DNA of 64,000 bases from Amborella trichopoda (taxonomy: Eukaryota; Streptophyta; Magnoliopsida; Amborellales; Amborellaceae): positions 5,977,490 to 6,041,489 of the forward strand of contig NW_006494789.1 of assembly GCF_000471905.2 (NCBI RefSeq), read 5' to 3'. Below, piece by piece: positions 11,547 through 23,839 of the stretch; the stretch's first letter is position 1, and the number at the start of each line of letters is the position of its first letter. The notes beneath the pieces were generated by a model. The model did no database searches, was not told where the DNA came from, and saw only the letters and a program-made list of their open reading frames with translations. The position numbers were made by a program, and so were the translations under genes.

Positions 11547-11818
11547 CCGGGCGAGGAAGCGGGGAGTCAGGGACCTTTAAGTCCCTTCTCATATCAACCC
11601 AGTAAAGCACCTAGGAGCCAGATTGTGAGTTCTGACTCAGAAGGAGAGTAGGGAAGGAGGCTTGAATAGCTCGCTTCCCTGGGACAGTCACGAGTGCGGG
11701 AATAAGAAAATCCCCGACTCGGATGAACGTGTTGAATAACGTAGATGCCATAGAAAGTAGTGCAAAAAGTAAAAAGTGATGCTGATCAAACAAGAGCAAA
11801 CCGACGAAGGGTTAATAA

Positions 11819-11837
11819 GTCCCTAATGGAGTCACCA
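11819..11837 (-). promoter_or_regulatory. Element A primer binding site (tRNA-Arg type)
   Basis: Read on the minus strand it is TGGTGACTCCATTAGGGAC. The family form TGGCGACTCC is complementary to the 3' end of a plant arginine tRNA ending in GGAGUCGCCA. It lies a few bases inside the LTR edge, where a primer site must be. Copies D and E have the same site. Confidence 0.75.
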
Positions 11838-12639
11838 AGCTTGTTGGGTGCCTCGATCTCGCCTCCCTGGATCTAGGTGATCGGGTGACACGTGCCTCGA
11901 GTTCGGAAGACCTGAGAGCTAAGATTGCTATCTCGAGAACCTCGTTCACAGAAAAAGGGCATGTGTCCAACTAGTGAGAGAGGAATTTTAGATGTGAGGT
12001 GGGGACCAACCTCACCTGGGTCTGTGACTTACTCAAGCTGACTCGCATAGGCCCCTCTTAGATCATGACGGAAAGCCCCTCAGCTGCTTCAGCTGGTTCG
12101 GAAACGCCTCCCTTGACCTATAATCTCCTTATTTTCTGCACAACACTACTATGGTTAATTTGCAAGAAAAGTGGGCCGAAGGACCCACCCTTGTCTTAGG
12201 GTAATGCACCTTCATATGGATGAGAAGGTGGGAAGTTAGGGTGATGAAAAGAAGACGGGACTAGCATGATAGTTGGACCAGTGCAATGACCGACTGAAAG
12301 TAGTAGCAAGACTGGCATGGTAACTTAGACCGGCGTGATGGCAGTACTACTCGAAACCAAGGTCGATATGACTGTCCTAATCTGGTATGACAGCAAGACG
12401 GGCATGGTACTCAAGACCACCATGACGGCAATACAGCTCGACAGCCAGACCGCTATGGGAACGCTAGACCAAGTCCACCCTCAGCCAAGTAAGAAGGGAA
12501 GAAAATGAGGAGAAGGCATGAGATGACAAAGGGCAGAGGTCTCGACGGTGCTGAACACTGCTACCTACGGTAAAAGGGGCAATCTATGGAATACAAGCGA
12601 CGTTAGGCATCGCTGTGGGCAACGCGAGAAGGCAGCACG

Positions 12640-13050
12640 TCCCTTTACGGGCAGCGATAGCTTCTTCTGATGCACACGGCGATAGTCGTGAGACACAAAG
12701 AGCGGCCTGTGCACAGCGATAGGCACCAATCGCACGAAGGAAGCTTGCAGACGGTGATAGGCACCGAGCACATGAAGAAAGCTCGCAGATGGCGATAAGC
12801 ACCGAGTGCACAAAGAAAGCTCGCGGACAGCAGTAGGCACCGAGCACACGAAGAAAGCTTGTGGACGGCGATAGGTATCTTCAGAACCCTTTATGGGCTG
12901 CGATAGACATCGTCATCTGCGATAGGCAGAGGGCACGAGAGAAGCCAATTGACGGTGATAGGTATTGTCGCGACCCTTCGCGGTCGGTAATGGGCATCAT
13001 CTTCGGTCATAGGCACGCAACAGGGTGGGGCCCCTGCAGGCGACAATAGG
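12640..13050. repeat. 38 bp tandem array in LTR A
   Basis: Imperfect 38 bp units built on GATAGGCACCGAGCACACGA and AAGAAAGCTCGCGGACGGC. Clear starts are near 12757, 12795 and 12833, with more diverged units on both sides. It lies downstream of the TATA box in the minus direction, hence in the transcribed R/U5 part. The corresponding place in the other LTRs holds different repeats. Confidence 0.75.
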
Positions 13051-13420
13051 CATTCGTCATCTGTGCTTCTCCCGGAGAGGCAGAGATGAATGAAGAGGAA
13101 GAAGAAAGGAACTTGCGCATGGCGCTGCCATCGCCATGCGCGACCTATGAAACTACAGGAAGCGAAGAAGGAAAGAGGCATGCACGGCACTGCCACTACC
13201 GTGCATGGCCTCTGAGAGGAGCTCAGACAAAGAAGAAGAAGAAGAAAGAAAAGAATAGAGAGAGAATTTACCTTGACCCTAGGTGTACCGATCCAAAAGT
13301 TTCTCTCCTTTCTCTCTCTCTCTCCAAACATGACCCAACAATGAGAAAAAAAATAAATTTTATTAAGCAAAGTTCCCCTTGACGAATGAATCAAAGGGTG
13401 TCTGCGTATAATGGTAATAC

Positions 13421-13436
13421 GTGGTATATATAGAAT
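13421..13436 (-). promoter_or_regulatory. TATA box of LTR A
   Basis: On the minus strand it reads TTCTATATATACCAC, at the same place relative to flanking LTR blocks as the TATA sequences of LTRs C, D and E. It would start transcription leftward into gag. Confidence 0.65.
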
Positions 13437-14707
13437 TGTGACCAAACATGAGTGGATTGATCAAAATTAAACCTAATTGCTGAAAATTAAGATTTAATTG
13501 AATTAAAATAAATTAGAAAATAGGTGCAAAATGACAGATTTGCCCCTTTTTAATTTGTGGAATTCCAAAATAGTCCATGTGCTGCCTTAAAACGTGCATG
13601 CTTTTTCATGAATGATCCAAGGTTGTTCTGATGCCTGTTTGATCGAAAGATGATTGTTTTCTTGTAGGACTTGGCATGAAAATCGATTTGAGACCAACTT
13701 CGATCATGTGTCTTGAAATTTGGATGAATCTTGAAACTTTGTATCAATAGCGTGCTCGTTCCTTGATGATTTTCTATGATTTCTTCACTAGACCACACTG
13801 AGCATGCCATCACGATCGTGTAGCAATAAACGCAGCTCGATTCCATATCCAGACGAAGATTTTGCACCTTTGGAGTTTTGGTCGGAATCTAGAGATCCGG
13901 CGCCAGAATTTGCAGTCACTTCATTAGCTTCATGTGCAGAATTTTAGCATTCATCATGTACGGGGTTCGGACTAGAGATAGCCCTAGACCTTACGCACGC
14001 GATGGAAATAGTTTTATGTCGATCGGGCTAGTGAACAGTGTGATTTGGTCACTCGAGCGAGGCACGACGCTACTGATTTTCCTGCAACTTTCTTCTCGGA
14101 TCAGAAACTTCACTCTAGCTTTTCTTCTCGCTCGAGCATTGTCGTGGGGCGTGCCACATATCGAACCGCTCGTCTCAACGAGACAAACACGTTCACAAAA
14201 TTTGAACATGACCCAACTCAGAACAAGTTAGATATAGGTCTCGCAAGTCACTATTTGTGACTGTCTCTTTAATAGAATTGAGTTGCAGGGTGGCCGCATG
14301 GGAATAGCGTGCGGCTCCTCTTGTTTCTCTCTTTTGCCTATAACATTTTCTTGGAATGTCTGTTTAAGCTTAAATTTGACCTTTGAGGATTTTCAACCGT
14401 GTCTGATCCAATGGCAATGGTTCCATAACAATTTCATATACTGAAAATATAGTTCTAGTTATATGGTCCGTTTCAAGGTGCTAGAGACTGATTCTGCCGA
14501 AACTGTTTCTCAGTTTACACTGCCTTAGATATGTTGGAATGCAACAAAACTTGGCAAGAGACTTTTTAGGATTCCTCATGAAGATCTTAACCAGTTCTAG
14601 GGCCATTCTGAGACTGTCCAAATTTCCACTGTTTGTTAGGTTTCATTTATCGGCTTCTCCCTTTATTCCACATCGAGGACCAAGGTCCTGAAAAATATCT
14701 TCAAACA

Positions 14708-15560
14708 GCGATATGTCGATCAGTAGGGGCTCGACATGCCCCTACTGAGCTCGAGCCATGTATCCAAACTGGGTGAGGACTGGTTCGTTGCGGTCTTGGG
14801 ACCGTAGGGGCTGCAGGGTTGGGTCATCTCCTACGACACTGACAACCATGCAGGATTAAGGCTTTCCCATCTCAGGCTCTATCGCTTCCTATAGTGGGTA
14901 GAAGAGGTTTTTGGCTAGGGGGTCCACAAATTTACTTGCCCCAAACGTGCGCGGTCCTTCCCTAGACATGATTCGCATGCCTTTGTCATGCTTGGCTCTC
15001 AGGTTCTAATATACTTCCGTCCAGAACCGAGACCAAGACCATGATTGTGAACGGTCAACCTTCTTCAAGCATGTCAGGGTCGTCTTCATGAGGTGAGGCA
15101 AGGGATGCAGACCAGGAACAATTGTCAGTTTGAGATTTTGTCTTGGCTTAGGGAGAGATGGGGCATGGAGGACCTCATCACCAAAGGGAGTCTTGCCTCG
15201 AGCTCTTTTGTGAGCTCCAAAGGTAAGACGGGTTTGAAGAGAGGACTGCAAGAGCGTACTCTTAGGGAAGACCTTCGACTACCAGGTCTTGAGTGGTTCG
15301 ACCAGAGGAGAAGGGATGAAATTGGGAGGAGACAACCGCCAATGACCTTTCGGTCGAGAGCTTGGGATAGTCTGTGGGGCTGGCGAGTGTGTGCCCCTCG
15401 AAGAAGGATTCCGAGTGACTTGGGGGTCGATCCGGGCTTGAGTAGCAGGTCTGGCCTTAGGAGGCCGAGTACTGTGAGCATATGTGTGTGAGGAAATGGC
15501 CTTATGACCACCTCTCATGGACTGCGCAGATATGTGCAGAGAGGAATGACGAGGGGGTCA
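14708..15560 (-). pseudogene. Element B/C gag leader fragment (inner part)
   Basis: Collinear with gag leader sequence of A (about 10370-11150) and D (about 34100-34900). It includes the GGGGCTCGACATGCCCC block near 14727-14745 and a minus-strand frame 15125-15511 rich in Pro, Arg and Ser (RPDLLLKPGSTPKS and similar). It is cut at 14708 by LTR A and at 15560 by a family F LTR. Its continuation on the far side of that LTR is 18721-19350. Confidence 0.75.
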
Positions 15561-15639
15561 TGTGACGACCCAGACTCTTCTCGACCAGTTAAAATGCATG
15601 GCGGGTCAAGGAGGATAGAACCTGTGGCCCACGCTGGTT

Positions 15640-15900
15640 CGATTGTGCAGCGCTGACTGGGTAGGAGTGAGAGGCCAACACCAGCTGGAGCTAAGTGAAG
15701 AGGCCAACGCTGGTTGGGTTGTCCAGCATCAGCTGTGAAGGAGAAGAAGCGCTAGCGCTTGTTGCCTAGCGTCGGTTGAGTTGTCTAGCGCCGGCTGTGA
15801 AGGAGAAGAAGCGTCAGCACCAGTTTCCCAGTGCGGTTGGATGTGGGCAGCATCGGCTGTAAAGAGGAAGATCCCAGCGCCGGCTGTGTCTCTGACATGC
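15640..15900. repeat. GCCGGC-core repeats in solo LTR F
   Basis: Alternating units such as TAGCGCCGGCTGTGAAGGAG and variants, spaced roughly 30-65 bp. They lie upstream of the expected promoter of the LTR (compare 63450-63830). Many copies have CpG to TpG or CpA changes, which fits methylated DNA. Confidence 0.7.
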
Positions 15901-17394
15901 ATGAGTTGGAGGTAATACTTTTTTTATGCATGCTGATGTGAGTGCCACTTGTTTAAATTTTTAAGCCCTTGATGACACTTGGCCAACCACCCCAAACATG
16001 AGAGTACTTAAGCCTCTTCTCTCACCCACGCCCTCATTCTTACCTATCTCTCTCCCCTTAAGACAAAGTAGAAGAGTGACTTTGTGAGCAGCCACTGTTG
16101 GGCGGGTGAGAGCTGTGAGCAAAGGCTTGAGGAGGCCCCACTATTAACTAGGTACGTGGATCCATAACCCTTGTATTGTAGTCATGGGAATTCATGGAAA
16201 CTTAGGCATACGAATGAGCAATAGAAGTGTATGCAATGTAGAAAAACGTTACGACTTTTTCAATAGAATTTTGGGTTTTTTGTTCTATAACAATGATGAG
16301 TGTAAGAACGGAGTTGTGATTCTTAGATTATGTAAGAAATGCATGTTATGTGCGTTCACATTGTGAGAGAATAAAAGTTATCATGTTCTTCATTATGAAA
16401 TGATGGTTATGAAAGGCAGTTGGACACTTGTTAAATGAAACCATGAAATTCCAGGAATATGTATGTTCTTGAATGAGGCTTTTGAATGGCCAAATGGTAT
16501 CCTACTACCGTTGGAAATATACACGAGCCTAGTAAAAAAAACTTTTTTACTCACAATTAAAATTCTTTACAAAAATGAAGTTATATTTCAAAATAAGAGG
16601 GTATGTCACTGTGGACTATTTTCCTGGATTTGTCATCAGTAACCACTATATTTATCAATTTTAACTAACCAAATGACATCCATTTTAGGCCAAACCATAG
16701 CCATTTGAAAGATATTTGAATGGATTAAAAGTTACATGTAGAAAATATTTCGAAATTCTCTTTAGATTGAAAGTTACACTTCGTTTTATGGACGTATATC
16801 GTTGTGGACAGTTTTAGAAAAAGCACAGATTTAATGCCTCCGATGTCACTAAATTTGACTAACTAAAAGTATCTATTTTAGCCCAAACCCTAGCCATTAG
16901 AACTGGTTATGAGTCATCTTTAAATCACTTGTTGAGCACTTTTTAAAATTCCTTTTTGATTTTGTAATATGGATAGAATTTCAAAGACATGTCATTGTCT
17001 TCACTGCACAGTAGATTTCAGATGGTGTATCTATTCTTGGGTTCTTTTGAGGGGTCAAATGAGGTCTAATTGTGCTAAAACCACCCCTAATTGAAAGATA
17101 GTTGTGTAGAACATAAAATTTATTTTGGAACTATCTTTAAATTCCAAGCGAATCAAAAGTTATGGCCCTGTTTTGATAGGATATCATTGTCAGAAATTAC
17201 AAGAAATGCTATCATGTGACACTGATACTGTTACTACATGATATTAATATTGTTGCTCTGTGATACTGAAATTGCTACTCTTTGATATTAACCTGGCCAT
17301 TTTGTGATACTGATACTGTCTGATTCTGTTAAATGAACACTACGCAATGGGTTCCCCATTGGTACTGATTCTGTTATATGAACTCTGATACTGC

Positions 17395-17770
17395 TATAAG
17401 AACTCTGATTCTTTTATAAGAGCTCTTATTATTGTTATATGAACTCTGACTTTTGTTATATGAGCTCTGATTCTGTTAGATGGACTCTGATTCTGACCAC
17501 TACACAATAGATTCTCCATTGGTAGTGAGCCCTCTGACTTTGTAAGTGTGAGCATGGACTTGCCGCACAATGATATATGTGATACTTTGTCAGACTCTAT
17601 AAGTGTGAGCATGGAATTTCCGCACAATGATATATATGTGATACTCTGTCAGAATCTGTAAATGTGAACACGGACTTGTCGCACAATGATATATATGTGA
17701 TACTCTGTCAGACTCTGTAAGTGTGAGTATGAACGTGCCGCACCTTGACATGTGAGCATGGACTTGCCAC
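17395..17770. repeat. Tandem repeats of about 58 bp in solo LTR F
   Basis: Four units containing AAGTGTGAGCATGGACTTG, CCGCACAATGATATA and GATACTCTGTCAGACTC, with starts near 17544, 17601, 17660 and 17719. They are preceded by shorter repeats of GTTATATGAACTCTGATTC between about 17370 and 17490. Short minus-strand frames across them are repeat translations. Confidence 0.75.
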
Positions 17771-17898
17771 ATGATCCTTCCCTGACTCCCGATGATAGGA
17801 AGGGAGCTAGGTTCTGATTTTACTTGGGAGGGTCACGCCCCCCAAGATTTTTGGGCACTATCCATCGGAACCCCTTTGGTAGTGTAATGTCCTCTAGT

Positions 17899-17957
17899 GG
17901 TGAGAGAGTAAGAGGGGATGTGTGCGTGGTGAGAGAGTAAGAGGGGATGTGTGCGTG
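17899..17957. repeat. 29 bp perfect tandem duplication
   Basis: The unit TGAGAGAGTAAGAGGGGATG plus GTGCGTG occurs twice in a row without visible change. It lies inside an otherwise diverged solo LTR and so is likely a recent slippage event. Confidence 0.7.
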
Positions 17958-18720
17958 AGTGAGGACATTACAAAGTAGGGCCACTACTTGTCATTGTCCT
18001 CCCTCCAGAATGAGGGTAGAAGTCCCAAGCTCAAGATTGGCTTAGCCTGATCACTGTGGCTTCTACATTAATTTGTTTGTCTAAATTATGTATTCTATAA
18101 GATTATCTGACTGTAACTGTGTTATGCAAGTAATGCTTCGTTAACTGATTTTGATTCTTTATATGGCCTTCATGTGCATCTGATATATGAACATACTTTG
18201 TAAGACAAAATACGATTTTTGATGATTTACGAGCATGTTAACGTGTATATACTGATAGTCAGGAATGTAAGGGTAGTGATCTGCTTACTGGGCTTTTAGC
18301 TCATTCCATCTTAATTTCATAAATGTAGAGTGAAGGGTGGTGGCAGCTATGCTTAAGGTGAGTGGCAGTTTTTACAGGCCTGAAGCTTGAAATCAAGAAG
18401 TTTGAGAAGCCGTCTTTCAAAGACTTCCGCAGTATGTGTTGGTGATTTCAGTGATATGATGTATTCCTCATTTTGTGTATTTTGGGCCAATAGTGCCTTA
18501 ATGAACTTGTAAGACTTTGATTTGGGAAGATATGAATTGATTGTACGTTTGGATTGATAATTGTTGGATGTATGGATTTATTTTAGTTTTCTTTCATGGT
18601 TTTCTCTCGATTTCGTGTTTCATGCGTTGAACCACTCCCACTTGAGTGACATTTGCAACCTCCGGTCATGATCCCGTGCTCTGTCACCCTCCAACAAGGT
18701 CAGGGAGAGGGGTCGTGACA

Positions 18721-19350
18721 GGTCTTCTCTCGTGTGCTCAGGTAGGCGTAGCAACAGGACTGCCCCGATCAGGGTGATGCATATGCAAAAGGTGTATAGG
18801 GCCAGATCAAAGAAGATTCGAACCCTGATAGTCGTTCGAGGCAGCCTAAAGGTTGCCCCGAGGTGTGGCTCGAGTGGATGGACCACAAGCTTTGATGAGT
18901 GTGTGGGAGGTGGTGGCCTTAGGGCCTCCTCCTCGATGTGTCGATCCTCTTGTTACAGGGGCCCGATGTGATGAGAGTGGGGGGTGGCCTTACGGCGACC
19001 CGCAAGAGCAATGGCAGATGGACTGCCAGTTCCAAGAAAGGAAAGAACGGCCTTTCGACTGCCTCGAGCAGTGGGACTGGCAAGTGACTTGCCAATAATA
19101 GGGTGCATGCGTGGCTGTTGTGCCACCCATGCAAAGTGCATTGGTGGAGGGTTCACCAATGCTAGGAGATGAGGACCTGGGAGTGTGACACCGGGTCAAC
19201 ACTTAGAAGGAAGGTCCGGAACAAGGTTTGTGGAACCTATTCCCGAGGAAAACTCACGAGTGTGGGGATTAGAAAATCCTCTACTCGAATAAAGGGGTTG
19301 AACAACCCTGATGACATGTGTGTGCGTTAGAAAGTAGGAATAAAATAAAG
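18721..19350 (-). pseudogene. Element B/C gag leader fragment (outer part)
   Basis: Matches the gag leader of D (about 34900-35640) and of A (about 11150-11800), including the VEPPPRxFALV-like start region and the KGKQVA-equivalent basic segment in broken minus-strand frames. It continues directly from 15560 once the solo LTR is removed. The stretch next to the LTR lacks the arginine-tRNA primer site that D has at 35654, so a small deletion removed it. Confidence 0.75.
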
Positions 19351-20104
19351 GATGGTTAGATGCCTCGATCTCGCCCTCCAAATCAACATGATCGAACAAC
19401 ATGGATCTCGATTTTCAAGGGGGACCAGGGACTTTTAAGATTGCTCTCTTGGGAACCTCATTCGAGAACAAGGGCAGGTATTACCAACTGATGAGAGAGG
19501 GCATTGGTGACAAGTTTGTGACTTACTTAGGCTGGCTCACGTGGGCACCCTCTTAGATCACGAAGAAAGCCCCCCAGTCATAAAACTAGTTCAAAATCAC
19601 CTCCCTTGGCCTGTATTCTCTGATGGGTCAACAGACCTCACCTTGTCTCTCTGGTGAACGCACGCAGGTGTGTACATTCATAAGAAGAAGAGAAGACTAA
19701 GAGAAAGAAGATGGGGAAGAGACGAATTTAACCAGGTGGGGAGATCAATACAGTGACCAAGCTGGTTGGTAATTGGCCTGACGTGGTAGTAAAACGGGCT
19801 CAATAACTCAGACTGGCTCTACAGAGTTACTACTAGACGACAGTACCAATACTGACTAGCTAGACATGATGATTAGTCAGTCGTGGCAATAAAGTGGGCA
19901 TAGTAATTCTAGCACAACAACATTACCGCTAGACAACAAGACTACCATGATAGGCTAATCTGAACCCCTCTTTAATCAAACGGAAAAATAAAAGAAAAAA
20001 AACTGGAGATCATAAAGAAAGAATAAGAACTAAGATAAAAGAAGAAGAAGAAAATAGGAAGAAGGAGAGGAAGAAAAAGAAAGGAGGACAAGAGTGTGAG
20101 AGAA

Positions 20105-20680
20105 AAGAGGACACAAATGGCGCTAGAAGTCGTCGGCTATATTACACAAAGGTGAGGAAGAGGACACAGTCAGCATCGCCGGCTTTGTTAGACCAAGATG
20201 AGAGAGAGAACACAGTCGGTGCTGAGCATCAACAGCTGTGTTAGTCAAAGAAGAGAGAGAAAACATTGTCAATGCTGAGCGTCGCCGGTAGTGTTAGTCA
20301 AAGAAGAGAGAGATAACACAATCGGCACTGAGCATTACCAGCTGTGTTAGATAAAGAATAGAGAAAAAACACGGTCGATGCTAAGCGTCACCGACTATGT
20401 TAGTCAAAGAAGAGAGAGAGAACACAGTCGGTGCTGAGCTTCGCCAACTGGGCTAGAAAGAGGAGAGAGAGAGGACACAGTCGGCACTGAGCTTCACTGA
20501 CTGCATTAGACAGAGGAGAGAGAGGGAACACAGTAGGTGCTTAGCTTCGTCGACTGGGCTAAACAGAGGAGAGAGAAGGGATGCAGTCGATGTTTAGCTT
20601 CACTGACTAAGCTAGATAGAGGAGAGAGAGGGGATGCAATCGGTGCTGAGCTTCACCGACTGTGTCAAAAGAAGGGGATG
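20105..20680. repeat. GCCGGC-core array in LTR B/C (about 57-65 bp units)
   Basis: About nine units, each combining ACACAGTCGGCGCTGAGC, TCGCCGGCTGTGTTAG and a GAGAGAGAGAAC spacer, strongly mutated at CpG. LTR D has the same array at 36480-36990. It lies in the transcribed part of the LTR. Confidence 0.8.
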
Positions 20681-20904
20681 GGAAGAAGAGAGAGAAAAAG
20701 AGATAAAGATGAGAAGAAGAGAGAGAGAGAGAGATAGAAATGAAGAGGAGAGGAGAGAGAAAGTTACCCTATCGAAAGGCACCGACACTTTTTTTCTCTC
20801 TCCTCTCTCTTTCTCCAAGACACACCCATGAACTCAAGAAGAAATTGAAACTTTATAGATGTTTTGGTCAAATGAACCGAAGGTCTTTTTATAATTTGGC
20901 TTTA

Positions 20905-20918
20905 GATGTTTATATAGA
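20905..20918 (-). promoter_or_regulatory. TATA box of LTR B/C
   Basis: Minus-strand TCTATATAAACATC. The identical core is found in LTR D at 37250-37260. Confidence 0.65.
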
Positions 20919-22232
20919 TACGAGCCCAAACATGGGTGGATTCTCAAAAACTACTTAGAATTGAAGATAATTACAATTTAATTGAATTAAAAGAAATTCT
21001 AAAAATTGCTACAAAATGATTGTTTTGCCCCTGCCTAACAATGTGTGGAATTTCATAACAGTTCCTCCGGCTACCCGAGAACTTGCATGATCTTCCATGA
21101 CTGATCTGGGGTTTCTTTGATGCCCGTTTGATCAAAAGATAATTTTTCTCTTGTAGGGCTTGGCATGGCGATCGATTTGATACCAACTTCGAGCCATGAA
21201 TCATGTTTTTGAGCCATGATCATGAGACTTGAAATTTGCTTGAATCTAAAAATCTTAAATCAATAGTTTGTTCGTTTCTTGATTTTTTCTTTAGTTTCTT
21301 CGCTGAATCATATTGAGAATGTTGTTACAATCACGTTACAATAAACACGGCTCGATTTCGTGTCTGGATGAAGATTTCGTCATCTTACTTTTTTGGCCGA
21401 AATCTTGATATCCGACAGCCAGAATTTACAACAACTTCGATGCCTCCGTGTGTGAAATCTAACCATTCATCGTATGCGACATTCAGACTGAAGATAGCCA
21501 CAGACCTTACACACATAATGCAATTGGTTAAACATTAATTGGGTACACGAGCGTCATGATTTGGCCACTCGAGTGAGGTGTGCTGCTGCAGAATTTTCTG
21601 CAATGTTCTTCATAGATCAACAACTTCTCTCTAGTTTTTCTCCATGCTCGGGCATCATCACGGGGCGTACCACATATCAAAACACTTGTCTTGATGAGAC
21701 GAACATGCTCACAAACTTTAAGAGCAATCCAACTTGGAATGAGTGAGATATAGGCCCCAAAAGTCACTTCCCATGACTGTAAAAACAACCACCTTTAATG
21801 GTGTTTTAGTGCAGGGTGGCCACACGGGAATAGTGTGCGGCCTACCCTCTTTTAGTATTTTACCCGTAACTTTGTCTTGGAGTGCTCGATTAAGATGAAA
21901 CTTTACCCATAGAGGTTTTCAAGTGTGTCGGATCTAATGGCAGTAGCCTCACAACTGTTTGACCCAAGAAAAATATAGTTCTAGCTACGGGGTCCATTTC
22001 ACGGTGCTAGAGGCCAATTTTTCTGAAATTGTTTCTTTGTGTTCACTGCCTTAGACATGTCTGATCGTGATAGAACCTAGCAGGTGACCTTTTGGAGTGC
22101 TGATGAAGATCTTGACTAATTCTATGGCTATTCTAAGACTGTCAAAATTTTCACTATTTTATCAGGCTTTATTGACCTGCTTCCTCTTTATTCCGCATCA
22201 GGGACCACGGTACTAAAAACTGTGTTCAAACA

Positions 22233-23480
22233 ACTTGCCCCACCGAATGTTGTGCTTTGAGAGAAGCGAGAAAAACAACATTCAAAAAATTTCCTTCGCC
22301 TTTATTACTTTTTTCTTCTTAGCCACAGGACCACGTGAACGCCGAGGAGATTCACGTAATGGTGCAACTCGGATTCTCAGACTTAGGGATGCATTGTTCA
22401 CAGGTCCGTCTATGGAGACTTTAGGGGGAGAAACGACCTTTTTGGGGGATTTTATCGAAGTCCTCACCCTCGTGTGGACTATTTGTGATTCTGAAGCTGA
22501 GGATTTTTTACAGACCATGTCAATCAGAATCAGGCCCGTCTAGCAATTGCTTGCCATGTCGAAGGGTATTGTTCCCATTTTGTCTGGGTTTGTTTTTCTT
22601 TGGATAGACAGCTAAAAGGGCCTTTGGTTGACTCTGTTTACTACTAAACTAAGTTTGCTTTTGACAAGCAGGGTACTATGTGGGTCCCATCCTGTCGGGT
22701 CCAGTCAAGGGCATTTTGTTAGCCGGTCTCGAAAGTCTGGGCCTGTCGGCTAGGGAGGGATTTTGGCGAGGCGGCCCCATGGAGAGGCATCACCCTGAAA
22801 TCTCTAGCAGGTTTGGCCCTGGCTTTGTCAGTTTCTTGCCTTCGTGGGCATCTTTGGTTTGTCAAAATGACTTTCTTGTTTGTTTGTTCTGCTGATGAGC
22901 CTTTTGTCGACACTCATCTGTGTTGTGCATCAGTTGTTCCTTGGCAGGTAGGGTACCTCAGTGTACAGAGGTGTCCAGCTCTGAGTATAACCCCTACCCA
23001 CTGCTGTGCAGGTTGTTACATAGCAGGTCTAAAGTCATGGCTGACTTAGCCTTCTCAAGGCTTCTCCGGCATCTTGGATTACATTAGTAACCTCCTGGGA
23101 ATGATGCTCTTCTTCATGAGACTTGTCTTGCTTTCTTGGGGAATCTTCTGTCCTTCGAGTTCTTTTTTGCAACTAGGCTCAGGCTGTCGGAATCTTTTCC
23201 TTGAAGTTTGTATTTTTTTAAGGTCTGGGTAATGTGACATTAAGGATTTTTCTTTTCGAGTGTGGGCTAAAGCCACTTATCGATGCGAGTGCTACATCAA
23301 CTTGTTTATTGGTCAAAGCGTCCTTTGCGGATTTTGATTTGAACTTGGGAAGCGGCACCATAGAGATGATTTTCACCAACTTCCTTTTATTTGGGGGCTC
23401 ATTTTTACTCATGGCGTTCTCTTGTTTACTTAAGGCGTTCTCTTGAAGAGGTAAACATCATGCCCGTTATTTTTTGTGAA
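22233..23480. other. Unassigned region right of LTR B/C
   Basis: Short open frames occur on both strands. On the minus strand, 22282-22518 is basic with KSPKKVVSPPKVS-like repeats, and 23218-23412 and 23079-23276 are Lys/Ser/Pro-rich. They could be remnants of one disordered basic protein, but no domain, start signal or codon pattern supports a gene. I recognise no transposon end here. Confidence 0.35.
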
Positions 23481-23839
23481 GGCGCATTTAAGGTCATACA
23501 ACTGGACCGTGGTGGAGATGAATGGCAGTCTGTGGAGGCCATGAAGTGAGTATGGCAGTGGTTTTTGCTCACTTTTGGGGAGATGGCACGAGGCTAACTA
23601 TGAAAGATGGATGACATATCAAAGGTGGGTGAAAAATGGTGAACCACTAGCCTATGATGGGTATAGGTGGCGGGATGGTTCGTCGTTTTGTGAGCGCGGG
23701 TGAGACTCACTGAGTAATGATGAAGGATGATGAAGTGAATGGACTCACTGGGGAGGTAGTGCACACACATGGGTCGGTTAAGGAAGACGTGCATGAAGAT
23801 GCATGTAAAAGGAGTGCGCACATATGCGGGGGTGAGTTT
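23481..23839. other. Sequence leading into the minisatellite
   Basis: No gene is visible. Near 23489 there is an isolated unit resembling the downstream array (AAGGTCATACAACTGGACCG), which suggests the array was once longer. Confidence 0.4.

Larger units (their letters stand above)
11842..14707 (-). repeat. Tat element A 5' LTR
   Basis: 2866 bp bounded on the plus strand by TGTTGGGTGCCTCGATC and CTTCAAACA, so on the minus strand it starts TGTTTGAAG and ends with CA. The same limits are found in three other copies (19353, 35676 and 38631 at their left ends). A TATA box lies at 13425-13432, a copy-specific tandem array at about 12640-13050, and a GGGGCGTGCCACATATCGAA block near 14140 is conserved among all copies. 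It joins directly to gag-like sequence at 14708, which shows that element A inserted into an older Tat element. Confidence 0.85.
15561..18720 (+). mobile_element. Solo LTR, family F (3160 bp)
   Basis: It begins TGTGACGACCC and ends GGGGTCGTGACA, giving the inverted ends usual for LTRs. It is flanked by GGTCA on the left and GGTCT on the right (four of five bases of a target duplication). It interrupts a gag leader that continues on both sides, so its limits are well defined. No coding region is present, hence a solo LTR. A second copy of the first 590 bp starts at 63410 in the same orientation. Ends of the form TGT-N-ACG-N-CC and LTRs of 3 kb are common in Del/Tekay chromoviruses, but that family call is an inference. 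Confidence 0.8.
19353..22232 (-). repeat. Tat element B/C 5' LTR
   Basis: 2880 bp, plus-strand limits TGGTTAGATGCCTCGATC and GTGTTCAAACA. It is close in sequence to LTR D over nearly its full length, including the TATA region, the conserved GGGGCGTACCACATATC block near 21665 and the terminal TTTATTCCGCATCA block at 22185-22200. The right flank ACTTG (22233-22237) is the candidate target duplication. Confidence 0.85.

Noticed and set aside
11272..11580. Plus-strand frame over gag
   Set aside because: Shadow of the conserved minus-strand gag extension; it is not conserved as a frame in the D copy.
12565..12849. Two overlapping minus-strand frames rich in Cys, Ser and Leu
   Set aside because: Repeat translations of the 38 bp array in LTR A.
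22235..23446. Possible host gene on either strand
   Set aside because: Frames are short, mixed in strand, of biased composition and without domain or exon signals that I could support.
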